Assembly (NCBI GenBank): GCA_013822765.1
Contig: PNKY01000003.1
Location: 310,001-374,000 of the forward strand
Origin: Rhodospirillum sp.
GTDB taxonomy: Bacteria; Pseudomonadota; Alphaproteobacteria; Dongiales; Dongiaceae
Reading direction: 5' to 3'
Length of the DNA stretch: 64,000 bases
The notes beneath the pieces were generated by a model. It was given only the letters and a program-made list of their open reading frames with translations. It searched no databases and was not told the origin of the DNA. Made by a program: the position numbers and the translations under genes. How positions within the stretch are numbered: position 1 is the first letter of the stretch; each line of letters opens with the position of its first letter. Shown in pieces: positions 56,967-64,000 of this stretch.

Positions 56967-59900
56967 TCATAAGGTTCCGACCAGGATATCCGGGCCGGCG
57001 GTGATCACGTCGGCGGTCTTCAATGTGGCCACGGTGAGCTCGAAGCCGTTGAAGAGATTCCCGTCGGTATCGACGAAGACATCGACGCTGGCGCCCTTAT
57101 CGAAAATGGAGACACGTCCGGCGCGATCGGCCGTGAGCACGCCGAGGCTGTCGAACAGCAGATCGAGGTCGAGCGTGTCCTGGCCGCCGGCCGCGTTGCC
57201 ATCGAAGCCGACGATGACGTCGTGGCCGTCCAGCACGCTGGTGTAGCGGAACTCGTCGCTGCCGGTGCCACCGGTCAGCGTGTCGTCTCCCCGGGCCCCG
57301 TTGAAGATGTCGTTGCCGATGCCGCCGACAAGGACATCATTGCCCAAGCCGCCGCCGAGCGTATCATTGCCCGCGCCGCCATCCAGGTTGTCGTTGCCGT
57401 CGCCGCCGGACAGCTCATCGTTGCCGCCGCCGCCGACAAGCTTGTCGTTGCCGTCATCACCGCTCAGAAGGTCCTTGTTCCCGCCACCGGTCAGGGTGTC
57501 GTTGCCGGCGCCACCGAACAGTTCCAACTGAGGGGAGATCTTCAGCGCAGACGCATTGACGCTGTCGTTGCCGTCCAGCGCGAAAATCTCGATGAAGTCG
57601 CCCTCACTCGCATGAGCGACCGTCAGCTGCGCCGAAAGGCCGGTGATGGAGACGGCGCCTCCCACCAGCGTCAGCTTGATGGCATTGTTGCCAGCCGTGC
57701 CGTCAGCGAAGACGGAGTCGGCAAATCCGTCAAGGGTCTCGCCAAGATCAATCGCGACCTGCTTGACATCGGTGCCCGAGAGGTCGCCGACGAATATGGT
57801 GCTGACGTTCTCCAAGGCGCGAAACTCGATCCGTTCCACATCATCGAGGTCCTGGATGGTGTTGCCCGAGCTTTGGGTGAACAGGACGCGTCCGCTATCT
57901 GCCTCGATGTGAACCTCTTGCGGGATGTTGGTGGCGGTGACGCGAAGCGTGTCGAAGCCGGCCTGGCCCTCGATGGTGTCGTTCCCGTCACCAAGTCTCC
58001 AGAGGAACGTGTCGTTGCCGGCGCCCAGGAAAGCGGTGTCGTTGCCCTCGTCGCCCGACACCTGGTCGTTGCCGGCGCCGCCGCCGATCGTATCGTTGCC
58101 CGCGCCGGCGAAAACATGCAGCTCGATGCTCTTGGCGGCGAGCGCGATGGCGTTGAGGATCTCATTGCCGACATCGCCGTTGAGGGCCAGGACGTCCCCC
58201 TTGCCCCAATGGTCGATGGTGACCTGCGCCGGACCTGTCGTCGCCACCACCTTGCTGCCCACGTTCGTGACGGTGGTGATGCCGTCGAGCGTGCCGAGCA
58301 CGTTGACGATGTCGGCCTTGGTGTCCGCGGCCTTGCCGCCCGCGGTCGCGGCGAGGTCGACGGCGACCTCCGTGACGTCGGTGCCGGCAAGATTGCCGAC
58401 GGAGATGGAATCGGCGCCGCCCAACGCGCGGATTTCGATGCGCTCGACGTCGTTGACGTCAAGGCTGGTACTGTCCAATGCGTCCAGCTTCGTCCGCGCG
58501 CCGTTGGCCAAGACGGCGAAGGAGTCATCGAGATTTGATCCGGTTTGACGGACAGTGTCGATGTCGGCCTCGCCTTCAATGAAGTCGCCGGTATCGCCGA
58601 CACCCCAGAGGAACAGGTCGTTGCCGGCGCCGAGAAAGGCGATGTCGTTGGCTGCGCCGCCGGTCAGCGTGTCGTTGCCGATGCCGCCGTTCAGGCTGTC
58701 GAAGTTCTTGCCGGCGGTGAGGACGTCGTTGCCATCTCCGCCGAACAGCTCGTCGAGGCCGGCGCCGCCGATGAGGGTGTCGTTGCCAATGCCGCCATCC
58801 AGTGCAACCGGCGTAGCGCCCGCCAGCAGCTTCGAACCATCGAGGATGTCGTTCCCGCCCAGGCCGTTGAGGGTGATGCTATCCTTGTCCACCTCGGCCC
58901 CGGAAATTCCCACCTGATAGGGCAGCCCGGTGATGAGGATCGCGCCGAAGATATTGACCTTGTCGTTGCCGCTGGTGCCGTTGACCGTGACAGTGTCGAG
59001 CGCGAGATCGCTCACCCCGAGTTCGATCGACACCAGCTTGACATCGGTACCGGACAGGTTGTTCACGGTGATGGCGTCGGCGCCGCCCTGGGCCCGGATC
59101 CAGACGTTTTCGACGTCGTTCAGATCCATCGTGGCGCTACCGACATTGTCGGTCAGAGCAGCGCGCACTCCGTTGGCCGACAGGCTGAACACGTCGGCGC
59201 TGCCGTCGCCGTTGGCACGCGCGGTGTCTATGCCGGCCTGGCCCTCGACCGTGTCGTTGTCGTCGCCGAGGTTCCAGTCGAAGAAGTCGTTGCCGGCGCC
59301 CAGTTGGGCGAGGTCGTTGCCATCGCCGCCGACGACGTAGTCGTTGCCGCCGGCGCCGCCAATCAGGGTATCGGCGCCAAAGTTGCCGAAGAGCTGCAGC
59401 GCCAGCTTACCGGCGGCGAGCTTGCTGCCGTCGATGGTGTCGTTGCCGGAGTTGCCAAAGATATCCAGGATGTCCGTCTTGTCGGCATGAAGAACGCTGA
59501 CCTGGGCGGATAGACCGCTGACGACGACCTGGGCGCCAACGGATGCGATCTTGATGCTGTTGGCGTCGCCGTTGCCCTCGACGCCGACGCTGTCAAACTT
59601 CCTGTCGCCTGCGGCCCCACCGAACGTGCCGGCCAGGTCGACAACCACCGCGGTTACGTCGGTCCCGGCCAGGCCATTGACCATGACCGAATCCTCGCCG
59701 CCGAGCATCCGGAGCTCGATGCGCTCGACGTCGTTGAGATCCGCGAAGACGACGCCAACGTCGGCGAGCACGTTGGTGCGACCGCCGCCGTTCGTGGTAA
59801 TGTTGATCTCTTGATTGACGGCGCTGTCGATGAAACGCAGCGTGTCGACGCCATCTCCGCCTTCGATCTTGTCGTCGCCGTCGCCGGGATTCCACACGAA

Positions 59901-60653
59901 CAGGTCGTTGCCGGCGCCGAGCGAGACGGAGTCTTTGCCGCCGCCACCGGTGACCGTGTCATTGCCGTCGCCGCCGCTCAGGATGTCGTTGGCCGCGCCA
60001 CCGGTGACGACGTCGTTGCCCGTTCCGCCATCCAGCCCGAGCCGGATGGCGGCTGGCAGTCCGGCGGCACTGATCTTGTCGTTGCCGTCATTGCCGTCGA
60101 TCTGGAAGAAATCGCCAATCTCGGCAGCGGCGAGGGTGATCTGCAGCGGCAGGCCGGTCGCCGAGATGACGCTGCCGGTTTGCTTCAGGGTGATGCTGTT
60201 GTTGGCGCTGCTGGCCTCGGCAACGATGGTATCGGCCGCACCATCGCCGACGCCTGGTGTTCCGTTCGACAGGTCGATCGCCAGCAGCTTGAGATCGGTT
60301 GCGCCAAGGTTGTCGATCAGGACGAGATCGTTGCCGCCGAGGGTCTGGAGTTCGAGCCGCTCTACATTGTTCAAGAACGTGACGGTGTTGTCGATGTTGC
60401 GATCCAGGCGAACCTCGCCGCCGCCAACATCGACGATGTTGAAGGATTCGCCGACGTTGGCGCCGTTGAAGCGCAGCGTATCGGTGCCGGGGCCACCGTC
60501 GACGACGTCGCTGCCGTCGCCCGGGTTCCACACGAAGACATCGTTGCCGCCGCCCATCAGCGCCTTGTCGTTGCCGCCTGCGCCCGTGATGGTGTCGGCG
60601 GCGGCGGTGCCGGGCAGCGTTTCGCTTGCAGCAGTTCCGTTGATGACGGCCAT
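56967..60653 (-). CDS. Large modular RTX calcium-binding secreted protein
   Basis: This 1228-residue, very acidic protein is built from five modules of about 210 residues. Each has a short RTX stub (GNDxFxW-xxGDxxD, Trp at about 42, 254, 460, 683 and 885), a beta-rich VERIE...GTDV region and a GNDTIDG-type stub. A longer nonapeptide RTX cluster follows at about 1046-1135. The C-terminus has FDGNAAGGQDTLDLD and a short end, fitting the uncleaved type I secretion signal. Calcium binding would fold it outside the cell. No T1SS genes are in the window. Function (surface layer, adhesin or enzyme) is unknown; no catalytic domain is seen. Confidence 0.92.
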   Translation of the reverse strand: MAVINGTAASETLPGTAAADTITGAGGNDKALMGGGNDVFVWNPGDGSDVVDGGPGTDTLRFNGANVGESFNIVDVGGGEVRLDRNIDNTVTFLNNVERLELQTLGGNDLVLIDNLGATDLKLLAIDLSNGTPGVGDGAADTIVAEASSANNSITLKQTGSVISATGLPLQITLAAAEIGDFFQIDGNDGNDKISAAGLPAAIRLGLDGGTGNDVVTGGAANDILSGGDGNDTVTGGGGKDSVSLGAGNDLFVWNPGDGDDKIEGGDGVDTLRFIDSAVNQEINITTNGGGRTNVLADVGVVFADLNDVERIELRMLGGEDSVMVNGLAGTDVTAVVVDLAGTFGGAAGDRKFDSVGVEGNGDANSIKIASVGAQVVVSGLSAQVSVLHADKTDILDIFGNSGNDTIDGSKLAAGKLALQLFGNFGADTLIGGAGGNDYVVGGDGNDLAQLGAGNDFFDWNLGDDNDTVEGQAGIDTARANGDGSADVFSLSANGVRAALTDNVGSATMDLNDVENVWIRAQGGADAITVNNLSGTDVKLVSIELGVSDLALDTVTVNGTSGNDKVNIFGAILITGLPYQVGISGAEVDKDSITLNGLGGNDILDGSKLLAGATPVALDGGIGNDTLIGGAGLDELFGGDGNDVLTAGKNFDSLNGGIGNDTLTGGAANDIAFLGAGNDLFLWGVGDTGDFIEGEADIDTVRQTGSNLDDSFAVLANGARTKLDALDSTSLDVNDVERIEIRALGGADSISVGNLAGTDVTEVAVDLAATAGGKAADTKADIVNVLGTLDGITTVTNVGSKVVATTGPAQVTIDHWGKGDVLALNGDVGNEILNAIALAAKSIELHVFAGAGNDTIGGGAGNDQVSGDEGNDTAFLGAGNDTFLWRLGDGNDTIEGQAGFDTLRVTATNIPQEVHIEADSGRVLFTQSSGNTIQDLDDVERIEFRALENVSTIFVGDLSGTDVKQVAIDLGETLDGFADSVFADGTAGNNAIKLTLVGGAVSITGLSAQLTVAHASEGDFIEIFALDGNDSVNASALKISPQLELFGGAGNDTLTGGGNKDLLSGDDGNDKLVGGGGNDELSGGDGNDNLDGGAGNDTLGGGLGNDVLVGGIGNDIFNGARGDDTLTGGTGSDEFRYTSVLDGHDVIVGFDGNAAGGQDTLDLDLLFDSLGVLTADRAGRVSIFDKGASVDVFVDTDGNLFNGFELTVATLKTADVITAGPDILVGTL

Positions 60654-60787
60654 CAGAGTCGAGCTCCCTCTTGCATGTCTGGCAAAACCGAGCGTTCAGA
60701 CGCAGCCACGGGACTTCGCCCTGGCCGTATCCGCTGTTGGGCAGTACCGAGCGATGTTTGAAGTTGCACGTAATGAGCTTACTATCT

Positions 60788-60801
60788 GTGGTGATCTCCA
60801 C
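60788..60801. promoter_or_regulatory. GTGG-N6-CCAC palindrome, site 1
   Basis: GTGG-TGATCT-CCAC, a 4-bp palindrome with a six-base core, lies 135 bases before the RTX start. It forms a pair with the identical-arm site at 60809, exactly 21 bp apart (two helical turns), which suits side-by-side binding of a dimeric regulator such as the adjacent LuxR-type protein. Confidence 0.5.
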
Positions 60802-60808
60802 GAGTGAA

Positions 60809-60822
60809 GTGGATCACTCCAC
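60809..60822. promoter_or_regulatory. GTGG-N6-CCAC palindrome, site 2
   Basis: GTGG-ATCACT-CCAC repeats the arms of the 60788 site at a 21-bp offset. A direct repeat GTGAAG-N2-GATCA, also spaced 21 bp, overlaps it (60804 and 60825). The regular phasing makes chance less likely. Confidence 0.5.
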
Positions 60823-61138
60823 CTGTGAAGCCGATCATTGCGGGGCAACTGGCCTTGTGACTTTATTCCGCCATAGCTATGCAGCAACCGTCCGATGGTG
60901 CCGATGATGCAAGCCGCTGGAATGGCAGTCGGTCGGCGACTCGCCTGGGGTCCGATGGGGCACGCTCGTTCCATTGACCAATCCCCGAATTCGTCTGGTG
61001 CGCCGATGGACCGAGCCATCTCGCGCGCGCGTGACGCAAGCCACGCGCCTGGCACCACGGTTCGTTGTGTCCCCTATCAACTGACCTACACGCACTTCCC
61101 GCCCGGCCGCTTCTCCCATTTGAGAGAGGATGTGTTGG

Positions 61139-62269
61139 ATGCGCGGTGAACCGGCTTTGTTGAGCGCGATCAACCGGCTGTATGCAGCTACCCTGGCGCG
61201 CGACGATTGGGGGGCGGTGCTGGAACAGGTGCGCGACGCGTTCGGCGGACATCACGTGATCCTGGCCATGCATGACCTCGGCACCGGCGCCGTGCCGTTT
61301 GCCGCGAGCGTCGGCATTGAGCAGGAGAACCAGGCGCGATTCCTCTCCACCGACGCGGTGCGTCGGTCCGCTCCCATCTATGGCGCCTTCCCGATGGATA
61401 CCGCCCTGCCGCGCAACGCGCTGATCTCGGATGGCGATTTCGCCCGCAGCGACTTCTACGACGAGTTTGTGCGTCCGATGCAGGGCTTCCATTCGGTCGG
61501 GGCGTTCCTGCGCGGACCGGACCAGCTGACGGCTTCGATCAACATCTGCCGCCCGGAGCGGGCCGGTGGGTATGACCTGCCCGATGCCACCGCGCTCCAG
61601 CTGATGCTGCCGCACGTCGCCATGGCGCTCGAGATTCAGGCGCGCATGAAAGCCGCCAGCAGAGGGAGCCACGACCTGGAGCGGCTGCTGGATTGCTTCG
61701 CTATTGCCGCGCTGGTGTGCGATTCATCCGGCCAGCCCGCCTTCATGAATGCGCGTGCGCAGGCGCTGTTCGCGGCCGGCGATGGCCTGTCGCTCTGCCC
61801 CGCAGGCCTTGCGGCGGCGACGCCAAATCGTACGCGGGAGCTGCGCGCCGCCATCGCGCGCGTGGCCGCGGCCTCAGAAACCGGCGGCCCCGCCGCCGTC
61901 CGACTCAAACTGCAGCGCCCGTCGCAGCGCTCGGCGCTCCGCGTCACGCTAACGCCGATCTCGCGTCTCGATCCCGATGGCGCCAGCGCGTTCGGCGCCG
62001 GCGTCGCGATGCTGATTACGGAACCCGACGCGCCGCCGCCGATCGACAAGGAAGCCTTGGCCGACAACTTTCACCTGACCCAGCGCGAGGCGGACGTGGC
62101 ATACCTCCTGGCAAGCGGCGCGCCGCTGCAGGTGATCGCCGCCGCGCTCGATCTGGGCCTTGGCACCGTCCGGTTCCACCTGAGGCATGCGTTCCAGAAA
62201 ACCGGCACGAGTTCGCAAGCGGCCCTGGTCGCCGTCGCGCGCGGGTTTGCGAAACCGGATCGATCCTAG
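61139..62269 (+). CDS. LuxR-type helix-turn-helix regulator between RTX genes
   Basis: This 376-residue regulator has an N-terminal region of about 300 residues without a clear named sensor domain (PAS-like in the middle: DCFAIAALVCDSSGQPAFMNARA, landmark LVCDSSGQPAFMN). At the C-terminus it has a LuxR-type DNA-binding domain (about 313-369: LTQREADVAYLLASG, TVRFHLRHAFQKTGT, QAALVAVA). The C-terminal form is the alphaproteobacterial FTK/TGT variant. I chose the ATG at 61139 with GAGAGAGG nine bases upstream; the ATG at 61130 overlaps that site. Its position suggests control of the flanking RTX genes. Confidence 0.88.
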   Translation: MRGEPALLSAINRLYAATLARDDWGAVLEQVRDAFGGHHVILAMHDLGTGAVPFAASVGIEQENQARFLSTDAVRRSAPIYGAFPMDTALPRNALISDGDFARSDFYDEFVRPMQGFHSVGAFLRGPDQLTASINICRPERAGGYDLPDATALQLMLPHVAMALEIQARMKAASRGSHDLERLLDCFAIAALVCDSSGQPAFMNARAQALFAAGDGLSLCPAGLAAATPNRTRELRAAIARVAAASETGGPAAVRLKLQRPSQRSALRVTLTPISRLDPDGASAFGAGVAMLITEPDAPPPIDKEALADNFHLTQREADVAYLLASGAPLQVIAAALDLGLGTVRFHLRHAFQKTGTSSQAALVAVARGFAKPDRS

Positions 62270-62286
62270 CGCGGGCTCGGCATCGC

Positions 62287-64000
62287 TCAGACGCCGACGA
62301 AAATATCCGGGCCGACGGTGATCACGTCCGAGGTCTTCAGTGTTGCCACCGCCAGGTCGAAGGCGAGGTCGCCGTTGGTATCGACCGCGATCTCCACCGA
62401 CGCACCCTTGTCGAGGATGGACACGCGGGCCGCCCGGTCGCCGATCGCCACGCCGAGATAGTCGAACAGAATATCCAAGTCGAGCACATCCTGGCCGCCG
62501 GCGGCGTTGCCGTCGAAGCCGATGACAACGTCGTGGCCATCCAACGTGTGGGTGTAGGAGATCGTGTCGTTGCCGGCGCCGCCGGTGATGGTGTCGTTGC
62601 CGATGCCGCCGGTCAGCGTGTCGTTGCCGCCACCGCCATTGAGGTTGTCGTTGTCGCCGCCGCCATAAAGCCGATTGTTGCCGAGGTTACCGGTAAGTTT
62701 GTCGTTGCCGGTGCCCCCATCCAGGACCAGCTGGCCGGCCTTGGTCGGCAGCGCGGCTACAGAGATTGAATCGTTGCCGCCGAAGCCGTTGATGAAGACG
62801 GTGTCGACCGCCTCGACATGCGCGATCGAAACCTGGGTCGGCAGTCCCTTGATCGAGACGGCGCCCGCAACAAGGCTGGCGACGATCGTCTCGCCGCCGG
62901 CCCCGCCGTCGACGCTGACGATGTCGGCCTGGCCGTCGCCGGTTGGGCTGAAGGACGTTCCGAGGTCGATCGAGACCAACTTGGCATCGGTGCCCGCAAG
63001 GTCATGCACGGAGATCCAGTCGGCGCCGCCAGCCGCATGGATCTGGAACCGCTCCACATCATTGATATCCAGAATGGCGCTTTCGCTTTGGGCGAGGAAC
63101 AGCACCCGGCCGCCGTTCGCAGATAAGTCCATCACGTCGCTGGCACTGGTGAATGAAGCATCGAAGGTGTCGGTGCCGCCCACACCCTCGACCTGGTCAT
63201 CGCCGTCGCCAGAGAACCACTGGAACACGTCGTTGCCGGCATCCAGGATAGCAAGATCGTTGCCGGTACCACCCTCCACCACGTCGTCGCCGGCGGAGCC
63301 CCAGATGAAGTCGTCGCCCTCGTCGCCGAACAGGCGCAACGCGATCTTGCCAGCCGGGATGATGCTGGCATCGATGAAGTCCTGACCGTTCCCGGCGTGG
63401 ATCACAAGCAGGTCGGTCTTGCCGGCGTGGTCGATGCTGACCTGCGTCGGCAGGCCGGTTTCGACGATCTTGCTGCCGGCTATGCTGAGGAGAATGTTGT
63501 TGTTGTCGCCGGTGCCCGCGATCGACACCGTGTCGATCTTGGAGTCGGCCGTCTTCCCGCCGGCCGTTGCCGCCAGGTCGACGGCGACCTCGGTGACGCC
63601 GGCCGGCGCAAGATCGCCGATGTTGACGGTGTCGGCGCCGCCGAGGGCGGCAATCTCGACCCGCTCAACGTTGGTTGCGTCCAACTGGACTGCTCCGACA
63701 TTTCGGGTCAGCGTGAATTGCGAGGCGCCCACAGAGGAGATCTGGATCGCCTCACTGGCCGCCGAGCCGGTGAACCTTAGGGTGTCCATTCCGGCGTCAT
63801 CGCCAATGCTATCGTTGCCGTCGCCGTCGTTCCAGATGATCAGATCGTCGCCGAGGCCGGAGCTGATGAGATCATTGCCGCGCCCTCCGACCAGCCGGTC
63901 GTTGCCCTCCTGTCCGAACAGGAGGTCATTGTTAGAGCCGCCGGTGAGCGTGTCGTTGCCCTCGCCGCCGCGGAGGTTGGCCAGGAGCGTTGTCGCGGGC
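62287..64000 (-). CDS. Second modular RTX protein, N-terminus beyond window
   Basis: About 570 codons are visible, open to the right edge at 64000. The protein repeats the first RTX gene's modules: RTX stubs with DDLIIWNDGDGND and NDVFQWFSGDGDD, the VERVEIAALGGADTV and VERFQIHAAGGADWI regions, then a final RTX cluster and the same closing (FDGNAAGGQDVLDLD, then TLKTSDVITVGPDIFVGV). The C-terminal 90 residues align closely with those of the 56967 gene, pointing to duplication. It is convergent with the LuxR-type gene (17 bases). Total length is unknown. Confidence 0.92.
   Translation of the reverse strand, partial: PATTLLANLRGGEGNDTLTGGSNNDLLFGQEGNDRLVGGRGNDLISSGLGDDLIIWNDGDGNDSIGDDAGMDTLRFTGSAASEAIQISSVGASQFTLTRNVGAVQLDATNVERVEIAALGGADTVNIGDLAPAGVTEVAVDLAATAGGKTADSKIDTVSIAGTGDNNNILLSIAGSKIVETGLPTQVSIDHAGKTDLLVIHAGNGQDFIDASIIPAGKIALRLFGDEGDDFIWGSAGDDVVEGGTGNDLAILDAGNDVFQWFSGDGDDQVEGVGGTDTFDASFTSASDVMDLSANGGRVLFLAQSESAILDINDVERFQIHAAGGADWISVHDLAGTDAKLVSIDLGTSFSPTGDGQADIVSVDGGAGGETIVASLVAGAVSIKGLPTQVSIAHVEAVDTVFINGFGGNDSISVAALPTKAGQLVLDGGTGNDKLTGNLGNNRLYGGGDNDNLNGGGGNDTLTGGIGNDTITGGAGNDTISYTHTLDGHDVVIGFDGNAAGGQDVLDLDILFDYLGVAIGDRAARVSILDKGASVEIAVDTNGDLAFDLAVATLKTSDVITVGPDIFVGV

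Larger units (their letters stand above)
60654..61138. promoter_or_regulatory. Intergenic control region between RTX and LuxR-type genes
   Basis: This 485-base gap is the longest non-coding stretch in the window. The proximal part toward the RTX gene (60650-60850) is AT-richer and holds two GTGG-N6-CCAC palindromes. The part toward the regulator is GC-rich and shows no gene or repeat I can identify. Both divergent promoters should lie here. Confidence 0.6.

Noticed and set aside
56967..60653. Regular GC-rich repeats that could suggest a CRISPR-like array
   Set aside because: The repeats are in-frame nonapeptide RTX codons with varied sequence and no unique spacers of constant length.
57222..60761. 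Several long plus-strand frames over the first RTX gene
   Set aside because: The repetitive GC-rich RTX coding sequence generates open antisense frames; they follow the repeat period and have no independent motif.

Overview
The window is high-GC DNA packed with short-spaced operons on both strands. It has the gene content of a free-living, nutritionally versatile alphaproteobacterium, most likely of the Rhodospirillales/Reyranella type. The basis is the rhizobial-style PHB genes, an allantoin operon ending in malate synthase, a chorismate mutase-hisC-tyrA cluster, and CGTCA-bounded double-palindrome repeats between genes. This assignment is inference; the window holds no rRNA, and I saw no tRNA or CRISPR array.

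Layout. 0-2 kb: polyamine-type ABC transporter (ATPase cut by the window edge, plus binding protein). 2-7 kb: His-rich CobW GTPase next to heme A synthase, a cytidine-deaminase-like enzyme and a large FMN/FAD/FeS oxidoreductase. 7-15 kb: complete leucine/isovalerate operon liuABCDE with an amine-oxidase-type flavoenzyme at its end. 15-20.5 kb: amino-acid deaminase, then puuE-alc-allA-aceB, which takes allantoin through glyoxylate to malate. 20.5-30 kb: pseudouridine synthase, exporters, a peroxiredoxin-like/2OG-oxygenase fusion, aromatic amino-acid genes, gloB and a GST. 30-34.4 kb: small membrane proteins and a DGPF protein-ECF42 sigma-AHSA1 stress module. 34.6-41.2 kb: PHB region (granule protein, phaC, phaA, phaB, AhpD-like; divergent phaR and an SDR). 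41-43.6 kb: polar amino-acid ABC transporter. 43.8-51.4 kb: two aminotransferases, three EamA exporters and acetoacetyl-CoA synthetase. 51.4-56.8 kb: a secreted lectin-like protein, YkvA, Sel1, OsmC, a racemase, a TPR protein-arginine-methyltransferase-like enzyme and two tiny motility-type proteins. 56.9-64 kb: two large modular RTX proteins around a LuxR-type regulator.

How they connect. Leucine breakdown ends in acetoacetate plus acetyl-CoA. Acetoacetyl-CoA synthetase and the PHB genes can turn these into storage polymer, and allantoin carbon enters the TCA cycle as malate.

Striking points. (1) phaB carries an amber codon that looks like a 3-base in-frame deletion. Three other reading frames between 31.7 and 40.7 kb (SnoaL-like, YfbU, and a small unknown gene) appear frameshifted, so this 9-kb stretch is either decaying or badly sequenced. 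(2) The RTX-LuxR locus has two GTGG-N6-CCAC palindromes exactly 21 bp apart upstream of the first RTX gene. (3) phaC and its upstream partner overlap by 257 bases in different frames. (4) A perfect GCAATGCA-N5-TGCATTGC palindrome lies between phaR and the phaC operon. (5) The TPR-methyltransferase keeps a PRMT-like THW loop but seems to lack the second glutamate of the double-E loop. All family assignments were made by eye from protein sequence, without database searches.
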